A stretch of 64,000 nucleotides of DNA, taken from assembly GCF_012847295.1 (NCBI RefSeq), contig NZ_JABBDY010000005.1:1-64000 (forward strand), in the 5' to 3' direction. Positions 35,333 through 44,700 of the stretch are shown one piece after another. The stretch comes from Microbacterium sp. MF43. Its GTDB lineage: Bacteria; Actinomycetota; Actinomycetes; Actinomycetales; Microbacteriaceae. Numbering within the stretch: the stretch's first letter is position 1; the number at the start of each line of letters is the position of its first letter. Position numbers and translations under genes: made by a program. The notes under the pieces were generated by a model. It had not been told where the DNA came from, searched no databases, and saw only the letters and a list, made by a program, of their open reading frames with translations.

Positions 35333-36235
35333 TCACTTCACGGACCCGGTGCCCAGGCCGTTGCGCCAGAAGCGCTGAAGGAGGAGGAAGGCGACGATGA
35401 GCGGGACGATCGAGAGGAACGACCCGACCAGGACGTAAGTGCGCAGCTCGGGGATCTGGTTGAGCTGCGTGTTCCACGCGTAGAGGCCGTACGTGACGGG
35501 GAACAGCTCCTGGCTGCGCAGCATGATCAGCGGCAGGAAGAAGTTGTTCCAGATCGACACGAACTGGAAGAGGAACACCGTGATGAGGGCCGGCATCATG
35601 AGCCGGGCCGACACGGTGAAGAACGTGCGCACCTCGCCGGCGCCGTCGATGCGGCCCGCCTCGATGAGCTCGTCGGGCACGCTCGCCGACGCGTAGATGC
35701 GGCTCAGGTACACGCCGAAGGGGCTCACGATGCTGGGCAGCAGCACCGCCCAGAACGTGTTGGTCATGTTGACCTGGCTGAACAGCAGGAAGAGCGGCAG
35801 AGCCAGCGCGGTGGCCGGCACGAGGACGCCGCCCAGCACGACGTTGAAGTACACCTCCCGCCCGCGGAAGCGATACTTCGCCAGCGCGTAGCCCGCCATC
35901 CCGGCGAAGACGGTCGCGAGGAGGGCACCGAGACCGGCGTACGCCAGGCTGTTGAGGAGCCACCGCAGGTAGATGCCGTCGTTGTAGGCGAACAGGTCGG
36001 CGACGTTGGCGAAGAAGTTCCAGTCCGCGAACCACAGCGCGTTCGTGGTCAGCAGGTCTCCGCGGTCCTTCGTCGAGGCGATGAACAGCCACCAGATCGG
36101 CACCAGGAAGTAGAGCGTGAAGACGCCCATCACCAGGAGGGCGGCACCGCGCGAGAGGATGCTCTCCTTCGGCCCGCGGGAGGCGGGCGTGAGGTCGTCG
36201 GCCGTCGCGCCGGCGGTACGGGTGAGGAGGCTCAT
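35333..36235 (-). CDS. ABC transporter permease, second subunit (MalG-type)
   Basis: 300 residues with six predicted helices. The EAA loop PDELIEAGRIDGAGEVRTFF contains the conserved glycine that meets the ATPase. The start ATG overlaps the stop of the first permease (ATGA). It pairs with that gene to form the membrane channel of the galactoside importer. Confidence 0.88.
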   Translation of the reverse strand: MSLLTRTAGATADDLTPASRGPKESILSRGAALLVMGVFTLYFLVPIWWLFIASTKDRGDLLTTNALWFADWNFFANVADLFAYNDGIYLRWLLNSLAYAGLGALLATVFAGMAGYALAKYRFRGREVYFNVVLGGVLVPATALALPLFLLFSQVNMTNTFWAVLLPSIVSPFGVYLSRIYASASVPDELIEAGRIDGAGEVRTFFTVSARLMMPALITVFLFQFVSIWNNFFLPLIMLRSQELFPVTYGLYAWNTQLNQIPELRTYVLVGSFLSIVPLIVAFLLLQRFWRNGLGTGSVK

Positions 36236-37167
36236 GCTTCGGCCTTCCGCTGAGTGACCTTGAGGAACACGAACGACAGCACGAATGTCGCGAGCGCCAG
36301 GACGACCGAGAAAGCCGCCGCGAGGTGCGTGTTGGGGATCGAGTTGGTCGCGTAGATGGTCATGTTGGGCGTGTACGTGCTCGACACCGCCGCGCTGAAC
36401 GACCGGAACACCTGCGGCTCGGCGAGCAGCTGCAGCGTGCCGATGATCGAGAAGACCGCCGTGAGGATGAGCGCGGGTGCGATCATCGGGATCTTGATCG
36501 ACCACGCGATGCGCACCTGCCCGGCGCCGTCGAGTCTGGCCGCCTCGTAGACCTCGGACGGGATCGCCAGCAGCGCCGAGTAGATGATGAGCATGTTGTA
36601 GCCGACGAACACCCACGTCACGACATTCGCGATCGACCACAGCACGAGCTCCGGCGAGAGGAAGTCGACCGTCCGCGTCACATCGGTGAACGGCGAGAGG
36701 TTCGGGGAGTACAGGAAGCCCCACATGATCGCCGCGATGACGCCGGGCACGGCGTACGGCGCGAAGAACGCGAGCCGGAAGAACTTCTTGCCCTTGAGCA
36801 CCGGGGAGTCCAGCAGCAGCGCGAACAACAGGGCCAGGCCGAGCATGACGGGCACCTGCACGACGCCGAAGAGCAGCACGCGGCCGACCGACTCCCAGAA
36901 CGGAGCGTTCTGGAAGACGAGGATGTACTGCGTCAGCCCGCCGAAGACCTCCGTCGGCTCGCCGTACAGGCCTTCGCGCTCGACGACCAGCAGCGATTGC
37001 CACACGGCGTAGCCGATGGGGATCAGGTAGAAGAGCAGGAACAGCACGCTGAACGGGCCGGTGAAGATCGCGATCGCGCCCTTGTGCGGGGTCTTGCGCC
37101 GCGCCGCGCCGGGTGCTCCCGTCCCCTTTCGGGCTCCTCGTGTCACGAGGACTTCCGTGGCGGTCAT
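36232..37167 (-). CDS. ABC transporter permease, first subunit (MalF-type)
   Basis: 311 residues, six predicted helices, EAA loop PSEVYEAARLDGAGQVRIAW. The ATG at 37167 overlaps the GH42 stop (ATGA), so enzyme and transporter are co-translated. Its partner is the following permease. Confidence 0.88.
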   Translation of the reverse strand: MTATEVLVTRGARKGTGAPGAARRKTPHKGAIAIFTGPFSVLFLLFYLIPIGYAVWQSLLVVEREGLYGEPTEVFGGLTQYILVFQNAPFWESVGRVLLFGVVQVPVMLGLALLFALLLDSPVLKGKKFFRLAFFAPYAVPGVIAAIMWGFLYSPNLSPFTDVTRTVDFLSPELVLWSIANVVTWVFVGYNMLIIYSALLAIPSEVYEAARLDGAGQVRIAWSIKIPMIAPALILTAVFSIIGTLQLLAEPQVFRSFSAAVSSTYTPNMTIYATNSIPNTHLAAAFSVVLALATFVLSFVFLKVTQRKAEA

Positions 37168-39179
37168 GCGGCCGCCTCCTCTCTGATGATGCGGACGGCT
37201 CCGCCGGGGACCACCAGGTCTCCGGCGACCGGCATCTCGGTGATGAGTTCTGCGCCGCGTGCCGCGACGGATGCAGGGGCACCGCCGTGGTTCACGACGA
37301 ACAGGTACGAGGCATCCGCCCCCGTCCGGCGCACGATCTCGAGCGCGCCGTCGCCGCCGCGCACGTCGGCCGCGGGGCGCACGCCCGCTTCGGCGGCCAG
37401 ACGGCCGAGCAGCTCGCGGTACGCATCGGCGTCGAGCAGCGTCGCGACGTACCACGCCGCCCCCTCGCCACACGCGTTGCGGGTGACGGCGGGGTGGCCT
37501 GCCGAGGGCCCGTCGGTGAAGGATGCCTCGACCGCCGCCGTGGTGACGTGCGCGCGCTCCGACCACAGTCCGGCACCGGCGCCGGTGCTGAGGGTGAGCG
37601 GCTCGCCGGGCGCGACGGGAGCGAACTCCTCCACGCGGATTCCGAGCGCGTCGCGGAACGGTCCGGTGTAGCCGCCGGTGTAGACGCGGTCGTCCTCGTC
37701 GACGGTTCCGCTGTAGAAGGTGATGAGGGCGGTGCCGCCTGCGGCGATCCAGTCGGTGAGGACGGATGCCTCGCTCTCGCGCACCAGGTGCAGACCGGGG
37801 ACGACGACGAGCCGGTACGCCGACAGGTCCGCCCCGGGCGCGACGATGTCGACCGTGAGGCCCAGCGCGTGGAGCGCGCCGTACGCCGCATGCACCTGGT
37901 CGAGGTAGCCGAGCGACTGGCTTGGGCGGGACTCGGTGTGGGTGACCCACCAGGACTCCCACGAGAAAACGAGAGCGACATCGGCCTGCACGCGCGAGCC
38001 GGCGACCTCGGAGATGCGGTCCACGATGCCGCCCAGCTCCACGACCTCGCGCCACACGGCGCTGTCGGTGCCGGCATGGGGAAGCATCGCCGAGTGGAAC
38101 TTCTCGCTGCCCTGCACCGAGGCGCGCCACTGGAAGAAGCACACTGCGTCGGCGCCGCGCGCGACGTGGGTGAGGGAGTTGCGGATGATCTCGCCCGCGG
38201 CCTTGGGCTTGTTGAGCGGCTGCCAGTTCACGGCGCCGGTCGAGTGCTCCATGAGCAGCCAGGGCGCCCCCCGCCCCAGCCCGCGGGAGAGGTCCGCGGC
38301 GAAGGCCAGCTCGGCGAGCGGATCGCCGAGGCGGTGGTCGAGGTAGTGGTCGTTGGCGACGATGTCCATGTCGGCGGCCCACGACCAGTAGTCGAGGTTC
38401 TCGATGTGCGCGGTGACCATGAAGTTGGTCGTGATCGGCACGGCGCTGATGCCGCGGATGACGTCGGCTTCGGCGCGGTAGTACGAGAGGAGCTCGTCGG
38501 AGCTGAAGCGGTGGAAGTCGAGGAACTGCCCGGGGTTGCGCGTCGACAGCGTCGCACGGGGCGGAAGGATCTCGTCCCACTCCCGGTAGGTCTGGCTCCA
38601 GAAGGCGGTGCCCCAGGCGCTGTTGAGCGCATCGAGCGTCTCGTACCTGCCGCGCAGCCAGCGGCGGAACGCGGCGGCGCTCTCATCGCAGAAGCACATG
38701 GCGTTGTGGCAGCCGAGCTCGTTCGACACGTGCCACAGCGCGACCGCGGGGTGGTCGCCGTAGCGACGGGCGACGGCGTCGACCAGTCGGAGGGCCGCCT
38801 CACGGAACAGCGGTGAGCTGGGGCACCACGCCTGCCGGCCGCCGGGGAAGCGGCGCGTGCCGTCCTCGGCCATCGGCAGGATCTCGGGGTGGGCGGTGGT
38901 GAGCCACGCGGGAGGCGACGCCGTTCCGGTGCCCAGGTTCACGCGGATGCCGGCGGTGTGGAGCCGCCCGAGCACGTCGTCGAGCGCCCGGAAGTCGTAC
39001 TCCCCGGCGCGCGGCTCGATGTGCGACCAGCCGAAGATGTTGATGGCCACGAGGTCCACGCCGGCCTCGCCCATCAGCGCGATGTCCTCGTCCCACACCT
39101 CGGGCGTCCACTGTTCGGGGTTGTAGTCGCAACCGAACGCGATGCCGTCGTGCTCGAAGGGGCGGGCGGGGGTGGTCAT
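37164..39179 (-). CDS. Beta-galactosidase (GH42)
   Basis: 671 residues from the ATG at 39179, preceded by GAGGAG. The start FGCDYNPEQWTPEVW is diagnostic of GH42. The acid/base is E154 in HVSNELGCH and the nucleophile E311 in WLLMEHSTGAVNWQ. A cysteine cluster (C157, C162, C164) suits the structural zinc site of GH42. It cleaves terminal beta-galactosides in the cytoplasm. As first gene of the operon behind three operators, it is probably induced by galactosides. Confidence 0.93.
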   Translation of the reverse strand: MTTPARPFEHDGIAFGCDYNPEQWTPEVWDEDIALMGEAGVDLVAINIFGWSHIEPRAGEYDFRALDDVLGRLHTAGIRVNLGTGTASPPAWLTTAHPEILPMAEDGTRRFPGGRQAWCPSSPLFREAALRLVDAVARRYGDHPAVALWHVSNELGCHNAMCFCDESAAAFRRWLRGRYETLDALNSAWGTAFWSQTYREWDEILPPRATLSTRNPGQFLDFHRFSSDELLSYYRAEADVIRGISAVPITTNFMVTAHIENLDYWSWAADMDIVANDHYLDHRLGDPLAELAFAADLSRGLGRGAPWLLMEHSTGAVNWQPLNKPKAAGEIIRNSLTHVARGADAVCFFQWRASVQGSEKFHSAMLPHAGTDSAVWREVVELGGIVDRISEVAGSRVQADVALVFSWESWWVTHTESRPSQSLGYLDQVHAAYGALHALGLTVDIVAPGADLSAYRLVVVPGLHLVRESEASVLTDWIAAGGTALITFYSGTVDEDDRVYTGGYTGPFRDALGIRVEEFAPVAPGEPLTLSTGAGAGLWSERAHVTTAAVEASFTDGPSAGHPAVTRNACGEGAAWYVATLLDADAYRELLGRLAAEAGVRPAADVRGGDGALEIVRRTGADASYLFVVNHGGAPASVAARGAELITEMPVAGDLVVPGGAVRIIREEAAA

Positions 39180-39190
39180 GCTCTCCTCGG

Positions 39191-39312
39191 ATCTGTGAAC
39201 GTGCACAGATCCGAGCGCGATTCCTCGACGCTGAGGTTCTGTGAACGTGTACAGAGTAAGCCTGCCGGAATTCCGTGTCAATATCGCCAACACGGAGTGT
39301 GCGCGTGCACAT
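39191..39312. promoter_or_regulatory. Three LacI-type operators between GH42 operon and lacI-like gene
   Basis: ATCTGTGAACGTGCACAGAT (39191-39210) is a 7-base palindrome. TCTGTGAACGTGTACAGA (39238-39255) is a near copy, and TGTGCGCGTGCACA (39298-39311) a third. The shared core is TGTG(A/C)(A/G)CGTG(C/T)ACA. Two lie in front of the operon and one directly before the regulator start, fitting joint repression and autoregulation. Confidence 0.75.
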
Positions 39313-39323
39313 ACCATGGTCCC

Positions 39324-40343
39324 GTGGAGTCCAACGGTCGCAAGCGCCGCGCCACCGTGAAGGATGTCGCAACCGAGGCAGGAGTCTCGCGCGGCACCGT
39401 CAGTCGCGTGCTGAACGGTCAGCCCTACGTCTCGGACGAGGCCCGCGCCGCCATCGACGCCGCGATCGCAAAGGTCGGTTTCGTGCCGAACCGCGCCGCG
39501 CGCAGCCTCGTGATGCAGAGTTCGCAGGCCATCGGGCTCATCGTCCACGAGCCGCACTCGCTCTTCGTCGAGGACCCGAACATCGGCTCGATCCTCCTCG
39601 GCGCGAACGCCGCCCTGTCCGAGGCGGACTACCAGCTGTCGTGCCTGATCGCCGATTCCACGCGCGACATCGAACGCCTCGCGCGCTACCTCAGCGGTGG
39701 ACTCATCGACGGGGTCATCATCGTCTCCGCCCGCGTCGGCGACCCGATCACGCGTGCCGTCGCCGACCTGCGGCTTCCCGCGGCTTTCGTCGGGCATCCG
39801 CGCGACATCGGCGAGGCGGCCTACGTCGCGATCGACAACCGGGGCGCCGCGCGCGAGATCACGACCCGGCTCATCGCGACCGGTCGACGGCGGATCGGCA
39901 TGGTCGCCTCGGCCCTCGACCGCGACTCCGGCTCCGACCGGCTCGCCGGCTTCGTCGACGCCCTCGGCAACAGGTTCGACCCGCAGCTCGTCGAGCGCGT
40001 CCCGCTGTACTCCTACTCCGACGGGCAGGCCGGCATGCGGGCGCTGCTCGAACGCGCCCCCGACATCGACGGAGTCTTCGCCTCGAGCGATGCCGTCGCC
40101 GCGGGCGCGATGGACGTGCTGCAGGCGGCGGGCCGCAGCATCCCGCGCGATGTCGGCGTCGTCGGATTCGACGACAGCTCGTGGGCGCTGCGGTGCGATC
40201 CGCCGCTGTCGACGGTGCATCAGCCGGCGACAGAGCTGGGGCGGGCCGCCGCGGAGTCGGTGCTGCGCCAGCTGCGCGGCGAGGACCCCGAGAACGGCGG
40301 GCGCGTGCTGGAGTGCCCGGTCGTCTGGCGCGAGTCGGCCTGA
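39324..40343 (+). CDS. LacI-family transcriptional regulator of the galactoside operon
   Basis: 339 residues from a GTG at 39324; no ribosome site, so possibly leaderless. The N-terminal HTH reads ATVKDVATEAGVSRGTVSRV with hinge helix FVPNRAARSLV, followed by the periplasmic-binding-protein-like sensor domain and VVGFDDSSWALRCDPPLSTV. It is divergent from the GH42 operon and flanked by its presumed operators. It should repress until a galactoside binds. Confidence 0.9.
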   Translation: MESNGRKRRATVKDVATEAGVSRGTVSRVLNGQPYVSDEARAAIDAAIAKVGFVPNRAARSLVMQSSQAIGLIVHEPHSLFVEDPNIGSILLGANAALSEADYQLSCLIADSTRDIERLARYLSGGLIDGVIIVSARVGDPITRAVADLRLPAAFVGHPRDIGEAAYVAIDNRGAAREITTRLIATGRRRIGMVASALDRDSGSDRLAGFVDALGNRFDPQLVERVPLYSYSDGQAGMRALLERAPDIDGVFASSDAVAAGAMDVLQAAGRSIPRDVGVVGFDDSSWALRCDPPLSTVHQPATELGRAAAESVLRQLRGEDPENGGRVLECPVVWRESA

Positions 40344-40360
40344 CGCGCGTCCCCGGGGGT

Positions 40361-40394
40361 GCGCTTCACCTCGCTGCGCTCGCTCAACGACCGG
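40361..40394. repeat. Half copy of the REP-like repeat
   Basis: GCTTCACCTCGCTGCGCTCG followed by CTCAACGACCGG matches one arm of the inverted repeat at 31764-31843. It lies just after the LacI stop and may act as a terminator relic. Confidence 0.6.
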
Positions 40395-40451
40395 TGCGAA
40401 AGAGGACCGGAAGGCCAGGTGACGCCGCCGGCCCTGGGCCGCAGCGGGACA

Positions 40452-40515
40452 GATTCAGGAAGACCCGTCCGGCACGCCGGGAGACGGATGCCTCGACCGG
40501 CGTGTCTCCTGAATC
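40452..40515. repeat. Inverted repeat upstream of the LLM oxidoreductase gene
   Basis: GATTCAGGA (40452-40460) pairs exactly with TCCTGAATC (40507-40515). Inner parts pair imperfectly (CACGCCGG with CCGGCGTG). It could be a transcript hairpin or dispersed repeat; the decamer GGATGCCTCG sits in its centre. Confidence 0.45.
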
Positions 40516-40564
40516 CGTTCCACCGCGCGGAATGGCGGCACCGGCGAGCGGGTTGCAGTTCGAG

Positions 40565-41626
40565 ATGAGCACTGCGACCCCGGCCCTTTCCGTCCTCGAC
40601 CTCGTGCCGGTGCGCGCCGGGCAGTCCAGCGCCCAGGCGGTCGCGGCATCCCTCTCGCTCGCCTCCGCGGCCGACCAGCTCGGCTACACGCGCTACTGGT
40701 TCGCCGAGCACCACAACATGCCTGCCGTGGCATCGACGACACCGCCGGTCCTCGCCGCCGCCGCGGCAGCGAGGACCACGCGCATCCGGCTCGGATCGGG
40801 CGGGGTGATGCTGCCGAACCACTCCCCCCTCGTCGTCGCCGAGCAGTTCGCCGCGCTCGAGGCCCTCGCTCCCGGCCGCATCGACCTCGGGCTCGGGCGG
40901 GCTCCGGGCTCGGACCCCGTCATCACCCAGCTGCTGCGCCAGAGCGGCACGACGAGCGACGTCGAGCGCTTCCCCGATCACGTGCGCGACATCGTGTCGC
41001 TCGTCTCACCCGACGGCGCGAGCGTGCGCTTCACGTCGGGCGGCACCTACGACGTGCACGCCACCCCCGCAGCCACGACCGTGCCCGAGGTCTGGCTGCT
41101 CGGCTCGAGCGACTACTCGGCCCAGCTCGCGGCGGCTCTCGGCCTGCCGTACGTCTTCGCCAACCACTTCTCCGGGCAGGGCCTCGAGCGCGCGCTCGAC
41201 CTGTACCGGAGCGCCTATCAGCCGAGCGAGGCCCACCCCGAGCCGCGCACCTTCCTGACCGCGAACGTGCTCGCCGCCGGCACCGCCGAGGAGGCCGAGG
41301 AGCGCGCACTCCCGAACCTGCGCATGACCGCGCGCCTGCGGACCAATCGGCCGCCGCTCCCGCTCGAGACCGTGGAGCAGTCGATCGCCGGAGCCGCGGA
41401 CTTCGACGGTCTGGGCGACACGTTCATGGCATCCGCCCGCGCCAACTGGTTCGTGGGCACCGCCGTGGCGGTCGCCGGCGAGCTCCGGAAGTTCGCGGCC
41501 GAGCACGGTGTCGACGAGATCATGATCTCGCCGATCGCCGGGTCGTATGACGCCGAGCCGATGGATGCCGCGCCCGGCCGGCTGCAGACTCTCGAGCTTC
41601 TCGCGGCCGAGCTCGACCTCTGCTGA
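40565..41626 (+). CDS. LLM-class flavin-dependent oxidoreductase (luciferase-like)
   Basis: 353 residues from the ATG at 40565. It begins LSVLDLVPVRAG, contains the conserved RYWFAEHHNMP and GSGGVMLPNHSPLVVAEQFA, then ALAPGRIDLGLGRAPGSD, all typical of the MsnO8-type LLM family using FMN or F420. The substrate is not deducible. It is a single gene between the galactoside locus and the surface-protein gene. Confidence 0.88.
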   Translation: MSTATPALSVLDLVPVRAGQSSAQAVAASLSLASAADQLGYTRYWFAEHHNMPAVASTTPPVLAAAAAARTTRIRLGSGGVMLPNHSPLVVAEQFAALEALAPGRIDLGLGRAPGSDPVITQLLRQSGTTSDVERFPDHVRDIVSLVSPDGASVRFTSGGTYDVHATPAATTVPEVWLLGSSDYSAQLAAALGLPYVFANHFSGQGLERALDLYRSAYQPSEAHPEPRTFLTANVLAAGTAEEAEERALPNLRMTARLRTNRPPLPLETVEQSIAGAADFDGLGDTFMASARANWFVGTAVAVAGELRKFAAEHGVDEIMISPIAGSYDAEPMDAAPGRLQTLELLAAELDLC

Positions 41627-41770
41627 CGCGACCTCACCGAATACACAGAGACATTACGAAAACCACCCGTTGTGGGTGATGCCTTCGTCTGCACGCCTCA
41701 GGAGCGTAGAACCGTGGCTTGTGAGAAAGCGACTTCCCGCGCTCTGCCACAGACCGAGAAGGAGTCATCC

Positions 41771-44700
41771 ATGTCGGGCCAGAAGACGGGCGCCCACCGC
41801 GCGAGGTCGAAGCGAGAAGCACGGCGAACTGCCGTGTTCGCGACCGTGGTCGCCGTGATCATGGGCACCATGCTCCCGATGGCGGGGACCCCCGCGGCGG
41901 TGGCGGGGCCCGGGAGCCTCATCTCCGGAATCGTGTGGGCCGACGCGAATCGCGACGGTCTGCGGGATGCCTCGGAGTCGACCAAGCCGGGGGTCACGGT
42001 CCAGCTCCTGTCCTCACCGGGCGGTGCCGTGATCGCCTCGACAGTCAGCGGGGTGGGCGGCACGTACTCTTTCGCCAACGTCGCCGACGGCGCCCACGTG
42101 GTGCGCGTGAATGCGCCGGGACCGTTCCGCTTCCCCGCCACCGCCACGGGCGCGAACGACTTCGTGCGCGCCGGACAGCCCCTGCCCGGCGACCCCGAGC
42201 GAGGAGTGAGCGCCGCATTCACCATTGCGGGCGCCACGCAGGTGACCGGCTTGGACGCCGGGATGCAGCCCATTGCCGATCTGCTGGTCGAGCTGCTCCC
42301 CGAAGCCGACGCGTGCCAGGGACTCGCCATCACGGGCCTTCCCCCGTTCGACGCGTCCGACGGCCCGGGCCTCGACTCGGGCCCCGGCAACTGCATCGTG
42401 CGCACAGAGGATTCTGTGCTGCAGTCGTACTCGGTGTCACTCACCGGCCTTCCCACCGGGGCGACGGTGCCGAACGTCGTGGCGCAGTTCACCCTCTCCT
42501 CACCCGACGGGGCGGCGCTCGAACTGGTCGGCCCCAACACGAATGGGCTGCCCGCCGGTTGCCTCGCCGCCGCCAACGGAGCCAACCCCGCGTCCTCGCG
42601 CACGCTGAACGCGGACGGATCGATCACCGTGACCTGCAACCTCGGGACGATGTCGTCGAGCGTCGCGGCGATCCAGTTCGCGCACCGCTTCACCACCGAC
42701 ACCCCCGTCCCCGCGCACGCGAGCGTCGAGCTCCATGCCTACGCGGGCCAGGGAGACGCGGGAATGTCCAACTCGGTCTCCGGGCCCGAGGTCGCGGTGA
42801 CGGCCACCGCGCAGTGGGATCTCCAGAAGGTCCTCTACCCCTCGACCGCCGTCGGCAATGCCGGACCCGACTTCACGATCCTCAACGTCGGCGGAACTCC
42901 TCTCGAGGGCTACCTGCTGCGCTACCGGTTCAACATGGTCGACCTGATGGGCGGCGTCGGCGGCGCGGAGCTCCTGTGGCCGGTGACCTTCACAGACGTG
43001 TTGCCCGAGTTTCCTGGCGCCCGGATCACCGAGTGCCGATCGGGCCATCCGGTCGACGGCCTCGCCTCATCGCCCTGGACGCTCACCTGTCCGCCCGTCA
43101 CCGAGGTGCAGGGGACCGACGGCTGGGAGCTCAGCATCCGGCCCAACAGCGGAGTGGGCGCAGACACCGGCGGCGGACAGATGATCATGACGGTGTTCGT
43201 CCCCCTCGACGAGATGAATCGCGCGATCGACCCCACCTGGCAGCCGGGTGACGACGTGCCGACAGGGTCGTTCAGCTACGACAACCGGGCTCAGGACACC
43301 GATCACTGGGCCATGAACGGCGGCGAACTGAACTTCGGCAACGGGCAGGAGCCGGGGTGGGACGGCACCGGGAACAACCTCGCCACGCGGACTGCGAGCT
43401 CGGCCGCACCGTCGTGGGATCTGCAGAAGAACTTCCGCCAGGGGCCGGCATTCACCACGCAGATCATCGACGGCGTGCCCGTGGAGGGTTACACCGTGGA
43501 CTACGACTTCCGGATCCTGGATCTGGCCGGCCCCGAGAATGTCGGACCGTGGCTCGATCGCCCGATCACGTTCAAGGATCGGCTGGTCACTCAGCCCGAC
43601 GCGATCCTGCTGAGCTGCCGGGAGCTGCAGCCCGACCCGAACGTCGCCTCCACCACGTGCGAGACGGGTGTGCAGCCTGCTGATGGCTGGGACATCAGCG
43701 CGATGCCGAATCAGCGGGGATTCAACAACCGTCGGATGGACTTCATCGCCCGCCTGTTCCTTCCGCTCGACGACCTGCCATCGGACCCTTGCGAGACCGG
43801 TGCGACGATCGACCTCCGCAACGAGGCGGTCGACTCCGATCACTGGACGATCGAGGGGCAGCCGAACAACGGCACGGGCTTCGAACCGGGATGGGACGGC
43901 ACGACGGCGACCGGGAACAATCTCGATGTGCGAAGCGTGCGACCTTCGACCGGCGAGTGCGGAACGCTCACCGGCAACAAGCAGTACATCCGTAACGGTT
44001 TCGAGGTCACGACGCCCACCTTCGGGGGAGATGTCGTGCAGTCGCGCGTCTCCCTCTCGGCCAACAACGCGCGGGTCTCCGTCGACGACCTGCGCATGTG
44101 CGACGTGTTCGACGTGTCCGTGTTCGAGCTCGTGCCCGGCACCCCGCGGATGGGGGCCTTCCCGTCAGGGAGCAACGTCGACCCCTCCGACTTCGTGATC
44201 GAGTACGCCGTCGGGCCGAACGAGGTGGATACGCAGGCAGGACCCATCTCCGGGGGTGTGTATCCCATCGACGCATCCTCGCTGAACACGGCCGCCGCGG
44301 GCTGCCGCACCTACGCGGGGCCCTGGGCGACAGATCCGGCCGCGGAGTTCGGCGCCGACTGGCTGGACAGCGTGAACATGGTGCGCATCCGCCCCGTCGA
44401 CCCGAGCCATGTCCAGCCGGGGCCGTTCGCCTCTCATCTCATGTTCGAGCTCGAGACCCGCACGTTCTACAACGGTGGCCCGAACGCCGGCGAACCGATC
44501 CCCTCGGGCGTGCGCCTCACGAACGTGGGCGCGTGGCCGACGGGGCAGAGCGGCGACGGCTGGGCCACGCTGCCACGTCAGCTCACGTTCTCGGGCATGC
44601 AGCTCGCGGTGTCGAAGACGGTCACCCCGACGCAGTACCTCCCCGGCGATCCTGCTGTCTGGGACCTGCAGGTCAGCATCAACCGCGCCACAATCGGCGC

